Shown here in pieces: positions 51,173 to 59,338 of a stretch of 64,000 nt of DNA; the stretch's first letter is position 1, and each line of letters starts with the position of its first letter. Source of the DNA: Solibacillus merdavium (lineage in GTDB: Bacteria; Bacillota; Bacilli; Bacillales_A; Planococcaceae); assembly GCF_014836935.1 (NCBI RefSeq), contig NZ_JACSPW010000001.1, positions 1 to 64,000 of the forward strand, written 5' to 3'. The translations under genes were made by a program, and so were the position numbers. The notes under the pieces are model-generated. The model saw only the letters and a list, made by a program, of their open reading frames with translations, was not told the DNA's origin and made no database searches.

Positions 51173-51224
51173 TAGAAAGTCTCATTTAGAAAATGGAACG
51201 TGAACAGAGGATAGTAGAAACTGC
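51173..51224. repeat. Short degenerate array, TAGAA core every 21 bp (3 units)
   Basis: TAGAAAGTCT (51173), TGGAACGTGA (51194) and TAGAAACTGC (51215) are exactly 21 bp apart. A possible earlier unit, TGTGAACAGG at 51131, is in phase at twice the distance. It resembles the arrays near 10758 and 40373 and follows the terminator ending at 51094. With three units, chance cannot be excluded. Confidence 0.35.
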
Positions 51225-51298
51225 CGCACGAAAAATAACCCTGGTACTAAACCTTATAGGTTATTTCAAAATATAAACAAAACAAAGGAGCGAAAACT

Positions 51299-52771
51299 AT
51301 GTCCACAACAACTATATCAATAATTAAAAAGCATTACCGATTATTCCGGCCCATTTCCACCTCCAAATCAACAGCATCATCCTCCTCTCAAAAACATACC
51401 CGCTACTATGGCTTCATCCCTGAACCTGCTATCAAAAATTTCTTCACTGGTCGTATTTGGTCGCGCATGAACACGCCATATCCACAGTCTAAAATTGAAA
51501 CTTATATCAAACGGGGGTATTTTGATATCACTCCAGCTGTTATTACAGAGCCCAAGCTAAAATGTCGCCGCTGTCTAAATGAACAACGGCCAAAATTTAT
51601 TTCCTTTCACTGTGCTAAGTGCCAGAAAACGTGTCATTATTGCCGTCACTGTATTACGATGGGACGCATGTGCAGCTGTGATGAGCTAATAATGTGGAAA
51701 AAAGAACAACCTCGCTCCCGCATGCAGAAATCCCAAGTTGATTTTACTTGGACGGGAAAGCTTACTGTTCATCAGCAAAAAGCGGCTGATGAACTCCTAA
51801 CTAGCTTGAAGCAAAACCGCAACCACCTCATTCATGCTGTCTGTGGTGCTGGAAAAACAGAGATCCTTTTTGCTCCTATCTACGCGTCACTTAAAGCTGG
51901 GAAAAGAGTTTGTGTAGCAACGCCGAGAACGGATGTGGTGCTCGAGCTTTATCCCCGCTTTCAACAAGTCTTTCAGCAAATTACGATTCATGCACTATAT
52001 GGCGGCGCACAAAATGATACACAATTTGCACAGCTAATTCTTGCAACAACACATCAGCTTTACCGGTTTGAAAATGCGTTTGACGTGATGATTGTGGATG
52101 AAGCTGATGCATTTCCTTATACGTATGACGAAGCATTGCAGCGTGCAGTAATGAAAGCTAGAAAAGCCAAAGCACCAATAGCCTTTGTTACCGCCACGCC
52201 TTCAACAAAACTACTCATTCAGCAAAGAAATGAGAAATGGGGATACTCCTTTATTGCGCGGAGATTTCACGGACAGTTACTTCCTGTCCCGCGATATCAG
52301 GCACTATGGAATTATGAAAAAGTATTTTACAAAGAAAAAATCCCTCAAAAACTCAAAAACTGGGTGGAACAAAGGCTCCAAAATCAACAGCCCTTCCTTA
52401 TTTTTTTTCCGACCATTGAATTAATGGAACAAGCGACGCCCCTATTTCAGCATATCGAACCAACAATTGAAAGTGTCCATTCCGAAGACCCTGACCGAAA
52501 AGAGAAAGTAATGCAATTGCGCAATGAAGAAAGGAAAGGCTTATTGACGACAACAATATTAGAGCGCGGTATAACGATAAAAAATGTACAAGTAGCAGTT
52601 GTTGGAGCAGATAATCCTGTTTTTACATCCAGTGCGCTAATCCAAATTAGCGGAAGAGTTGGACGGAATATGCACTATCCATCAGGTGATATTGTATTTT
52701 TCCATCACGGCATCACGATGGAAATGGATCAGGCACGTAAGAAAATACTGGAGATGAATTATTATGAATAA
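51299..52771 (+). CDS. comFA: ComFA, competence ATP-dependent helicase
   Basis: A 490-residue DEAD-box ATPase, slightly longer than Bacillus ComFA (463). After a Ser/Thr/Lys-rich N-terminus comes a zinc-binding cysteine cluster (about 83-126: CRRC, CAKC, CHYCRHC, CSC), then the helicase core with Walker A HAVCGAGKTEIL, Walker B DEAD in VDEADAFP, VTATPS and a C-terminal domain ending QISGRVGRN. It helps pull single-stranded transforming DNA into the cytoplasm. AAAGGAG precedes ATG 51299. It overlaps comFC by 8 bp; comFB, which sits between them in Bacillus subtilis, is absent. Confidence 0.95.
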   Translation: MSTTTISIIKKHYRLFRPISTSKSTASSSSQKHTRYYGFIPEPAIKNFFTGRIWSRMNTPYPQSKIETYIKRGYFDITPAVITEPKLKCRRCLNEQRPKFISFHCAKCQKTCHYCRHCITMGRMCSCDELIMWKKEQPRSRMQKSQVDFTWTGKLTVHQQKAADELLTSLKQNRNHLIHAVCGAGKTEILFAPIYASLKAGKRVCVATPRTDVVLELYPRFQQVFQQITIHALYGGAQNDTQFAQLILATTHQLYRFENAFDVMIVDEADAFPYTYDEALQRAVMKARKAKAPIAFVTATPSTKLLIQQRNEKWGYSFIARRFHGQLLPVPRYQALWNYEKVFYKEKIPQKLKNWVEQRLQNQQPFLIFFPTIELMEQATPLFQHIEPTIESVHSEDPDRKEKVMQLRNEERKGLLTTTILERGITIKNVQVAVVGADNPVFTSSALIQISGRVGRNMHYPSGDIVFFHHGITMEMDQARKKILEMNYYE

Positions 52772-53369
52772 GCCTATCCAGCATTGCTTGCTTTGTGAAC
52801 GGGAGCTAAACCAAAGTTTCGGGTGGGAAGAGCTTCTAAGAAAAACATTGCCTCAAACAATTTGCCCACGCTGTGAACAACGCTTCCATCGAGTTGAACA
52901 ACAACAGGAAGAAGGAGTCGTGTCTTTATACCATTATAATGAAGCGATGAAAGATTTTTTGCATCGCTATAAATTCCTTCATGATATAGTTCTCGCCCAT
53001 GTATTCAACCGTATTCTTCATGAACAGCTCAAAAATGAAAAGCGGCTCGTTATTCCCATACCGATGCACCTCGAAAATTTAAAAACAAGAACTTTTGCTC
53101 ATATTGACGAATTATTGAAGGCAGCCAGTATTCCCTTTGCCCATCATTTAATAAAGCTGTCAAATGAGCAGCAAGCGTTAAAAACGAGAGAACAGCGATT
53201 ACAAACGCCACAGCTCTTTGAAGTAGTGAACGTAACGGAAATAAAAGGTGGAAATTTACTCTTAGTGGACGATATTTATACGACAGGTACTACTTTAAAC
53301 CATGCGAAAAGAGCGTTACTGCAGGCTGGTGCAAAAACGGTGAAAGGCTTTACGCTCATACATGGCTAA
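52764..53369 (+). CDS. comFC: ComFC, phosphoribosyltransferase-like competence protein
   Basis: A 201-residue protein: N-terminal zinc-finger-like cysteines (CLLCEREL and CPRCEQRF) and a phosphoribosyltransferase fold whose PRPP loop reads LLVDDIYTTGTT. VIPIPMHLENLKTR is a second family landmark. ComFC binds ComFA and is needed for efficient transformation. Its start lies inside the end of comFA, so translation is likely coupled. No terminator is visible directly after it. Confidence 0.94.
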   Translation: MNKPIQHCLLCERELNQSFGWEELLRKTLPQTICPRCEQRFHRVEQQQEEGVVSLYHYNEAMKDFLHRYKFLHDIVLAHVFNRILHEQLKNEKRLVIPIPMHLENLKTRTFAHIDELLKAASIPFAHHLIKLSNEQQALKTREQRLQTPQLFEVVNVTEIKGGNLLLVDDIYTTGTTLNHAKRALLQAGAKTVKGFTLIHG

Positions 53370-53467
53370 AACGGCCACCTTAGAGAGTTTGGAAAGTTGT
53401 CAATAAAAATACCTATGGATTATGTATAATTGACTATGAGGAATTGTAAGGAAAAAGGGGGATGTAT

Positions 53468-53878
53468 ATGGCGGAATTACGGAATTGTCCAGTATGCGAG
53501 GGTTTTTTCAATTATACAGGCGTGAGAGAAGTATGCCATAATTGTGCACAAAAAGAAGAGGACATGTATCAAGTCGTCTATCGTTTTTTACGTAAGCGGG
53601 AAAACCGTGCAGCGAATGTGGACCGTATCGTAGAAGCGACAGGAGTCGAGCGTGACATGTTATATAAATGGGTGAGAAAAGGTCGTTTACACCCAGCCGT
53701 ATTCCCAAGTTTAGGCTATCCATGTGATAATTGCGGACATTTAACAAACAAAGGTAAACTATGTGATAATTGCCAAGGTGAACTAAAATCAGAATTACGT
53801 ACATTCGAAGCAGCTCAAGAGTTTCGCAATGATATTAAGCGCCGCGATCGTAGCACATACCTATCAGAAAAAAAATAG
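53468..53878 (+). CDS. yvyF: YvyF, flagellar-operon zinc-binding protein
   Basis: A 136-residue protein with two pairs of zinc-type cysteines at each end (CPVC/CHNC near the N-terminus, CDNCGH/CDNCQG near the C-terminus) around a helix-turn-helix-like middle (VDRIVEATGVERDMLYKWVRKGRL). This is the flagellar operon protein family represented by YvyF, suspected to regulate transcription. The start is ATG 53468; ATG 53462 directly abuts the AGGGGG ribosome site and cannot be used. TATAAT lies at 53425-53430. A strong terminator follows, so it is separate from flgM here. Confidence 0.9.
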   Translation: MAELRNCPVCEGFFNYTGVREVCHNCAQKEEDMYQVVYRFLRKRENRAANVDRIVEATGVERDMLYKWVRKGRLHPAVFPSLGYPCDNCGHLTNKGKLCDNCQGELKSELRTFEAAQEFRNDIKRRDRSTYLSEKK

Positions 53879-53884
53879 GGTCTT

Positions 53885-53917
53885 AAAACGAAGTCTTTTT
53901 CATGGGACTTCGTTTTT
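53885..53917 (+). terminator. Terminator of yvyF
   Basis: AAAACGAAGTC (53885-53895) pairs perfectly with 53906-53916 and runs into T. Confidence 0.9.
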
Positions 53918-53976
53918 ATTTTTCATAAAATAAGCTTATAATTTCAATATAGGTAGTGTTTTTTCGAATTAAAGCA

Positions 53977-54003
53977 TAAACAATTGAATGAAGCAGTCGA
54001 AAT
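53977..54003 (+). promoter_or_regulatory. Candidate sigma-D promoter of the flgM operon
   Basis: TAAA at 53977-53980, 15 nt, then GTCGAAAT at 53996-54003, six of eight matches to the sigma-D -10 GCCGATAT with correct spacing. In Bacillus subtilis flgM has a sigma-D promoter at the same place. Confidence 0.6.
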
Positions 54004-54045
54004 AAAGAATAGACAATGCTTTTATTAAAAGGGAGGTCTTTAAAA

Positions 54046-54306
54046 ATGAAAATTAATCCAATTAATGTACAGGCGATCAATACTTATAATAAGCAAGCAC
54101 GCCCTGTGAAAAATGCAGAGACTCCAAAATCATTTGCAGATCATATCGAAATTTCCACAAAAGCAAAAGAAATGCAGGCCAATTCAACGTATTCTAACGA
54201 ACGTGCAGAACGTGTGAAAAAGATTAAAGAAGATATTGATGCAGGGAATTACAAAGTAGACGCGAAACAAGTTGCAGAAGATATGCTTAAATTTTTCCGA
54301 GGATAA
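54046..54306 (+). CDS. flgM: FlgM, anti-sigma-D factor
   Basis: An 86-residue protein. MKINPINVQAINTYNKQ at the start and AERVKKIKEDIDAGNYKVDAKQVAEDMLKF at the end are the FlgM family pattern; the C-terminal helices hold sigma-D (FliA) inactive until the hook is complete. The start is ATG 54046 with AAAAGGGAGG before it; codons from 54016 are leader. It is followed at 36 nt by flgN. Confidence 0.94.
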   Translation: MKINPINVQAINTYNKQARPVKNAETPKSFADHIEISTKAKEMQANSTYSNERAERVKKIKEDIDAGNYKVDAKQVAEDMLKFFRG

Positions 54307-54341
54307 CCGAAATATATTAGAAGTAAGGAGCGCTTAATTAC

Positions 54342-54845
54342 ATGTCAATTGCCAACATTGTCGTCACGCTGGAGAAGCTAGAGAAAATGCATAAAAGTTT
54401 ACTGGAGCTAGCACTTGCGAAAACGGAATATATTAAGCAAGGTGATATGGAAAAGCTTGATCAGCTCATCAAAAATGAACAGGCACATGTAGCAGCAATT
54501 AATAAACTGGAACAACAGCGTCAGTCGATGGTAACGGATTACCTCCGAGCAAATGGAATTGCTCTCACTGACACACCGTCTGTTGCCGATGTGATTAATG
54601 CTGCTGAAAACATCGAATCAAAAGAATCATTAGTAAATGTACGCGAACGTTTAGTCACACTATTAAATCAACTGAAAATCCAAAACGAATTAAATCAAAA
54701 AATGGTACTTAATTCGTTGCAATTTATAAATGTGACATTAGATGCAATGCGTCCGCAACGTACAGAGCAGTTTAATTACTCAGGTGCTCAAATACGTGGG
54801 AATTCAGAAATCACAAAACGATCGTTCAATGAATTTAAAGCCTAA
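54342..54845 (+). CDS. flgN: FlgN-type flagellar chaperone (YvyG)
   Basis: A 167-residue, almost all-helical protein with the FlgN pattern (EKLEKMHKSLLELALAKTEYIKQGDMEKLDQLIKNEQ). FlgN keeps the hook-filament junction proteins FlgK and FlgL unfolded and delivers them to the export gate; both are encoded just downstream. AAGGAGCG precedes ATG 54342. Confidence 0.93.
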   Translation: MSIANIVVTLEKLEKMHKSLLELALAKTEYIKQGDMEKLDQLIKNEQAHVAAINKLEQQRQSMVTDYLRANGIALTDTPSVADVINAAENIESKESLVNVRERLVTLLNQLKIQNELNQKMVLNSLQFINVTLDAMRPQRTEQFNYSGAQIRGNSEITKRSFNEFKA

Positions 54846-54860
54846 TCGCATGTAAGTTTC

Positions 54861-54893
54861 CGCATGCAGCGGGAGCGATAAATGCGTTTTTTT
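54861..54893 (+). terminator. Weak terminator-like hairpin between flgN and flgK
   Basis: CGCAT (54861-54865) and ATGCG (54882-54886) pair over a 16-nt loop, followed by seven T. The stem is short; it may only lower read-through to flgK. Confidence 0.4.
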
Positions 54894-54943
54894 GTAGAAA
54901 TTTAACAAAATCCAAAACACTACCTTAAAAGGAGGCCCTTTAC

Positions 54944-56692
54944 ATGCGCTCAACATTTATGGGACTTGAAGCAAGCAAACGTGGTCTATACACGCAGCAA
55001 TCAGCACTTTATACAACAGGACATAATATTTCAAATGCCAATACAATAGGCTATTCTCGTCAACGAGTTAATATGGAGACAACACCAGGATTTCCAGGTA
55101 CTGGCTTAAATACTGGGAAAACAGCTGGGCATATCGGAACAGGTGTGCAGGCAAGCTCTGTTCAGCGGATTCGAGATGAGTTTGTAGACCGACAATATCG
55201 TCAAGAAACTAATAAGTTGGGTTATTGGCAATCGACTACAAAGTCAATTTCGCAAATGGAAGATATTATGGCCGAACCTTCAGAGTTTGGAATTAACAAA
55301 GCGTTTACAGAATTTTGGAAGTCGATGGAGGATGTTATTGACGACCCTAAAGATACAGCAGCGCGTAAAGTAATGATTTCAAAAGGACAATCATTAACTG
55401 ATTCGTTCAACTATATGGACACCCAGCTGAAGCAAATTCAAGGGAATATTGGGAATGAGATTAATGTTGTAACGGATCAAGTAAACAGCTTACTGAAGCA
55501 AATTGCAGATATTAATAAGCAAATTCAAACAGTAGAGCCAAATGGATATATGCCAAATGATCTTTACGATACGCGTGATGTGTTAGTCGATCAATTAAAC
55601 GATATTATTCCTGTATCTATATCTTTGGAAAAATCAGGCGGTAATGCACTAGCAATCGCTGAAGGAAGTATGACAATAACGTATAAAGATGCGAGTGGCA
55701 AGTCAATTGATTTAGTGCGAGGAAAAGAGTTTGGGAGTTTGTCATCGGTAGGACCAGAACTAGATGCTACAGGCAATCCGGTTCTTGATGGTGCAGGTAA
55801 TCCCGTTTATAAGGAAATCGATGGTGACGTGGACAATTCACAAACAGCAGGCTATTCACCATTTTCTCATATTGTGATGACAAGTGTGCCTATTAAAACT
55901 TTAAATCCAGCATATAATCCAAATGCTAAAGATCCGAATCATGGTGATTATGATCCAAACTATAGTGTTCCGGAATTTGTTTATCCACGCAATGAAGAGA
56001 ACGTGAGTCATAATGCTCTTGAGCCAAGTAAAGGCAGATTAGCTGCTTTAATCGATGCGTATGGTTATGAAGATGCGGCTAAAAATGTGCAAGGGACTTA
56101 CCCTGAAATGATGAAAAAAATTGATGGCTTAGCAAAAGAAATCATTGATCAATTTAATTCAGTCCACTCAAATGGGGTAGATCTTGCAGGACTCCAAGGA
56201 GTTAACTTTTTTGGTGGAACAACTGCTAGAGACATGAAGGTTGCAATTACTGATCCAAAACAAGTTGCCGCAGCAGGGGGACTGGAACCAATAATTGATC
56301 AAACTACCAATACCCAAGCCGTTGATCCTGTAACAGGATTACTAATGTTTAAAATAGAAGAAGGTAACAATAAAAACATACTCGGCCTTTCCGCATTGCA
56401 ATCAGCTGTTTTAGGTAATTTACAAGGTGGCACATTCCAATCCTATTACAAATCGCTAATAGGAGAACTTGGTGTAAAAGGAAAGCAAGCAATAACAAAT
56501 GAATACAACTCAACAACGTTACATCTACAAATCGAAAACAATCGTGCATCTCATAACTCGGTTTCACTAGATGAAGAAATGACAAATATGATTACATTCC
56601 AGCAAGCATACAATGCGAATGCACGTATGATTACTGTGATTGACGAAACATTGGACAAGATTATAAACGGCATGGGCCGCGTAGGTCTATAA
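54944..56692 (+). CDS. flgK: FlgK, hook-filament junction protein 1
   Basis: A 582-residue axial protein. The N-terminus (RSTFMGLEASKRGLYTQQSAL, GHNISNANTIGYSRQRV) and C-terminus (VSLDEEMTNMITFQQAYNAN, ARMITVIDETLDKIINGMGRVGL) are the conserved coiled-coil ends of FlgK. The middle is variable and contains Ca-binding-like runs of Asp, Asn and Gly. It links the hook to FlgL and the filament. AAAAGGAGG precedes ATG 54944. Confidence 0.97.
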   Translation: MRSTFMGLEASKRGLYTQQSALYTTGHNISNANTIGYSRQRVNMETTPGFPGTGLNTGKTAGHIGTGVQASSVQRIRDEFVDRQYRQETNKLGYWQSTTKSISQMEDIMAEPSEFGINKAFTEFWKSMEDVIDDPKDTAARKVMISKGQSLTDSFNYMDTQLKQIQGNIGNEINVVTDQVNSLLKQIADINKQIQTVEPNGYMPNDLYDTRDVLVDQLNDIIPVSISLEKSGGNALAIAEGSMTITYKDASGKSIDLVRGKEFGSLSSVGPELDATGNPVLDGAGNPVYKEIDGDVDNSQTAGYSPFSHIVMTSVPIKTLNPAYNPNAKDPNHGDYDPNYSVPEFVYPRNEENVSHNALEPSKGRLAALIDAYGYEDAAKNVQGTYPEMMKKIDGLAKEIIDQFNSVHSNGVDLAGLQGVNFFGGTTARDMKVAITDPKQVAAAGGLEPIIDQTTNTQAVDPVTGLLMFKIEEGNNKNILGLSALQSAVLGNLQGGTFQSYYKSLIGELGVKGKQAITNEYNSTTLHLQIENNRASHNSVSLDEEMTNMITFQQAYNANARMITVIDETLDKIINGMGRVGL

Positions 56693-56725
56693 TATAAAAT
56701 TTGCTAGGAAGAAGGGAATAATACG

Positions 56726-57685
56726 ATGCGCGTAACACAATCGATGCTCTCTAGTAATATGCTTCGTAACTTAAATAATAGTTATAATAAAATGGCGAAA
56801 TATCAAGAACAATTAAATTCGGGTAGTATTATTAACCGCCCGTCTGATGATCCAGTAGTTGCGGTTAAAGGAATGGGATATCGTGTTGATTTAGATAAAA
56901 ATCAGCAATATCAACGAAACTTGAACCAAGCTAATACCTGGTTGGACGGCACTGATGAAGCCTTAGATCAAGTAGGAACATCATTAATTCGTGTCAAAGA
57001 GCTAATCGTTCAAGCAGCAAATGATACAAATACACCTGAGGATCGTCAGAAAATTAATGAGGAAATTAGTCAAATAAGACAGCATCTTAAAGATTTGGGG
57101 AATACAAAGGTTGGAGAAAACTATATCTTCTCGGGAACCCATACAAACGATCCCCTATTTGTAAATGATGCAATTAATACAAAGTTTACTCCAGTTCCTG
57201 ATAGAATAGCTGTCCCTAACGCACCTTTAGTAGCAACTGAAAAATCAATTGATATTAATGTTTTTGACGGAATCAAGATGCAAATCAATACTGAAGGTGT
57301 TGGACTGTTTAAAGAAATAAACACATTCATGACTGAGGTAGAAAACCTTTTAAAAGACAATACGACAACAGGTAAAGATATTGGAGACTCACTAGGAGTT
57401 AACTTAATTGCGGGAGGTAATCCAGCTATTCCAGGCCTTGATGCATTAAATGAAAAAGTGCTAGTTAAGCGAGCTGAAGTTGGTGCAAAGCAAAATCGTG
57501 TTGAATTAATGGAAAGTCGACTTCAGATGCAGGAAGTCAATGTAACAAAGCAAAAGTCATTAAATGAAGATACAGATTATGCTAAAACAATTACAGAGAT
57601 GGTAACGGCCGAATCTATCCACCAAGCGTCTTTATCTGTTGGAGCTAAAATTATCCAACAAACTTTAGTAGATTTCATCCGTTAA
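56726..57685 (+). CDS. flgL: FlgL, hook-filament junction protein 3
   Basis: A 319-residue flagellin-like axial protein. The N-terminus MRVTQSMLSSNMLRNLNNSYNKM and the region LNSGSIINRPSDDPVVAVKGM are typical of FlgL, and the C-terminus ends in the usual SLSVGAKIIQQTLVDFIR. It sits between FlgK and the flagellin filament. The last codons and the stop form one arm of an 18-bp perfect palindrome (57661-57702), and a near-copy of the last 19 bases recurs at 57749-57767. Confidence 0.96.
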   Translation: MRVTQSMLSSNMLRNLNNSYNKMAKYQEQLNSGSIINRPSDDPVVAVKGMGYRVDLDKNQQYQRNLNQANTWLDGTDEALDQVGTSLIRVKELIVQAANDTNTPEDRQKINEEISQIRQHLKDLGNTKVGENYIFSGTHTNDPLFVNDAINTKFTPVPDRIAVPNAPLVATEKSIDINVFDGIKMQINTEGVGLFKEINTFMTEVENLLKDNTTTGKDIGDSLGVNLIAGGNPAIPGLDALNEKVLVKRAEVGAKQNRVELMESRLQMQEVNVTKQKSLNEDTDYAKTITEMVTAESIHQASLSVGAKIIQQTLVDFIR

Positions 57686-57767
57686 TGAAATCTACTAAAG
57701 TTCTGTGCCGAAAGCAAAGCGACAGGCACAAACGGTTTTAGATAAGAAAGTAGATTTTATCCGTTAA
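57661..57767. repeat. Palindrome at the flgL stop plus a duplicated flgL tail
   Basis: Arms 57661-57678 and 57685-57702 are exact reverse complements around a 6-nt loop that contains most of the flgL stop codon. There is no T-run. A hairpin follows (TGTGCC 57704-57709 with GGCACA 57725-57730). The bases 57667-57685 recur at 57749-57767 with one change. The 82-bp spacing suggests an insertion that duplicated the gene end. Confidence 0.75.
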
Positions 57768-57789
57768 ACGTTTTAACTCATATTACATT

Positions 57790-57820
57790 AAAAGCGTTTG
57801 GACATGCTCCAAGCGCTTTT
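57790..57820 (+). terminator. Hairpin upstream of yviE, probable terminator
   Basis: AAAAGCGTTTGGA (57790-57802) pairs with TCCAAGCGCTTTT (57808-57820) with one G-T pair. The T-run is short. Confidence 0.6.
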
Positions 57821-57846
57821 ATTGAACAGAAGGGAGACCTCAAAAT

Positions 57847-58413
57847 ATGCGATTCCCACAAATTCAAATTTCAACGACTGATATACAAATGGATTATAGA
57901 ATAACAAAGCCATTTCAACAAATTCGACAGCGACCAGCAGATTTAAAAATTTCCCAACCTGCTGCAACGGTCCAAATTAATACAACAAACGCCAAGCTAG
58001 ATATTAACATGGATCAAATGTGGCGAGATTTAGGGTCAAAGCCAGTTGGTGAGTTTATAAGAGAATATGCACAAATGGGAAGGCAAGAAATGTTGAAGGG
58101 AATGTCCAGACGAATGGGTGAAGGCCGTCAAATCATGATGAGTGCTGGAAAGAATCAAGGCCGTGCTACAATCCAAAATATCTCCAAGCAAAATCATGGA
58201 CCAGAACGTCCAGGTCCTTACAATATTAAATTTATTCCGTCGATTGGCTCAGTGAAAGTAAATATTACACCGGGAACAACAAACGTAAATATCGAACGCA
58301 ATGCACCGAAAATTGACGTAAAAGTGAACAAGCCACAAATTGACTTCACTTATGGAAAAGTAAGTGGCAAAATGATGGTTAGACCAGATGTGCAAATTGA
58401 CGTTATCGGCTAA
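57847..58413 (+). CDS. yviE: YviE, flagellar-operon protein (DUF6470)
   Basis: A 188-residue protein rich in Gln, Ile and Thr, with beta-type repeats such as [29 protein letters not shown] and [12 protein letters not shown] around a Met/Arg/Gly-rich helical centre. This is the family of Bacillus YviE, which always precedes fliW-csrA. Its function is unknown. GGGAGACC precedes ATG 57847, and fliW follows 14 nt after its stop. Confidence 0.9.
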   Translation: MRFPQIQISTTDIQMDYRITKPFQQIRQRPADLKISQPAATVQINTTNAKLDINMDQMWRDLGSKPVGEFIREYAQMGRQEMLKGMSRRMGEGRQIMMSAGKNQGRATIQNISKQNHGPERPGPYNIKFIPSIGSVKVNITPGTTNVNIERNAPKIDVKVNKPQIDFTYGKVSGKMMVRPDVQIDVIG

Positions 58414-58427
58414 AAGGAGCGGAACCA

Positions 58428-58871
58428 ATGAACATTCAAACAAAATTTTTAGGCGAAGTAGAAATAGAGCAATCAGAAATACTTACATTCGAACAAGGCT
58501 TACCTGGGTTTCAACAATATACGAAATACATCCTTTTAGGGTTAGATGCTGATTTACCTATTGCCTTATTACAATCGACTGAAGATGAGCAAATTGGTTT
58601 TGTTGTAGGGTATCCATTTGCCTTTAAATCCGATTATACCTTTGATTTAAGCGAGGAAGACAAAGAACAGTTACAGCTAATGGAAGAAAGTGAAGTCGCA
58701 ACATATACGGTCATCACATTAAAAGAAAATTTCACGGATTCTACAATTAACTTACTTGCGCCAATTATCATCAATACGAAACAAAAGCTAGGCAAACAAA
58801 TTGTCCTACAGGATAGCGAGAAATACCCATTACGTTATCAAATCGCCATTTCTGAAGGAAGTGAAAAATAA
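58428..58871 (+). CDS. fliW: FliW, CsrA antagonist and flagellar assembly factor
   Basis: A 147-residue protein with the FliW fold; [25 protein letters not shown] and [21 protein letters not shown] are family landmarks. FliW binds CsrA and blocks its repression of hag mRNA; secreted flagellin frees or occupies FliW, giving a feedback loop. AAAAGGAGC precedes ATG 58428. Its stop abuts the csrA start, so the two are co-translated. The hag gene with a clear CsrA site lies 245 nt downstream. Confidence 0.96.
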   Translation: MNIQTKFLGEVEIEQSEILTFEQGLPGFQQYTKYILLGLDADLPIALLQSTEDEQIGFVVGYPFAFKSDYTFDLSEEDKEQLQLMEESEVATYTVITLKENFTDSTINLLAPIIINTKQKLGKQIVLQDSEKYPLRYQIAISEGSEK

Positions 58872-59093
58872 ATGCTAGTCTTAACACGAAAAAAAGGCGA
58901 AACAATTATGATTGGCGACCAAATTGAAGTGAAAGTTATTTCTGTTGATGGAGACCAAGTAAAGTTGGGGATTGTGGCTCCAAAGTCTGTTAAGGTTCAT
59001 CGTTCTGAAGTATTTGAAGCGATTCAGCAGCAAAATAAAGAGGCTATGGCTAGTTCAATTGATATGTTGAAGCAATTTAAAATGAAAAAGTAA
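58872..59093 (+). CDS. csrA: CsrA, RNA-binding translational regulator
   Basis: A 73-residue protein with the full CsrA pattern: [43 protein letters not shown] and a short helical tail. The dimer binds GGA in loops of leader RNAs. The ribosome site GAAGGAAG lies in the last fliW codons. Its expected target here is the hag leader, whose hairpin 59291-59306 shows the optimal CsrA motif. Confidence 0.97.
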   Translation: MLVLTRKKGETIMIGDQIEVKVISVDGDQVKLGIVAPKSVKVHRSEVFEAIQQQNKEAMASSIDMLKQFKMKK

Positions 59094-59095
59094 AT

Positions 59096-59147
59096 GTAGA
59101 AGTCTTATGGTGGAAAATGATATTTTTCTACGATGAGGCTTTTTTAA
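59096..59147 (+). terminator. Terminator of the fliW-csrA operon
   Basis: A long imperfect stem (around GAAGTCTTATGG and its partner ending GAGGCTT) with an AT-rich apex, followed by six T. Confidence 0.75.
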
Positions 59148-59224
59148 TTTATATTTTTTCCATTTATAATTTTGTCCGAATGGTCATTTTAAAAAAAATA
59201 TTAAATAATTTATTTAAAAACTAT

Positions 59225-59250
59225 TAAACATTTCAAACTAGTTACGATAT
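59225..59250 (+). promoter_or_regulatory. Candidate sigma-D promoter of hag
   Basis: TAAA at 59225-59228, 14 nt, then TACGATAT at 59243-59250, matching six of eight bases of the sigma-D -10 GCCGATAT. The predicted leader is about 80 nt and contains the CsrA hairpin. Confidence 0.6.
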
Positions 59251-59290
59251 ATATAATGTAAGGCAGAGGTACTAGCCAATGCCAAGCTTT

Positions 59291-59330
59291 CCCACAAGGA
59301 TGTGGGTCATATAAAAACAATTCAAGGAGG
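59291..59330 (+). promoter_or_regulatory. CsrA-binding leader of hag
   Basis: CCCACA-AGGA-TGTGGG at 59291-59306 is a perfect 6-bp stem with AGGA in the loop and contains ACAAGGATGT, the core of the optimal CsrA motif. The second GGA is in the ribosome site AAGGAGG (59324-59330), which can form a short ATTC/GAAT stem. Two-site binding of a CsrA dimer that blocks the ribosome is known for Bacillus hag; the arrangement here is the same. Confidence 0.8.
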
Positions 59331-59338
59331 AATTCCAA

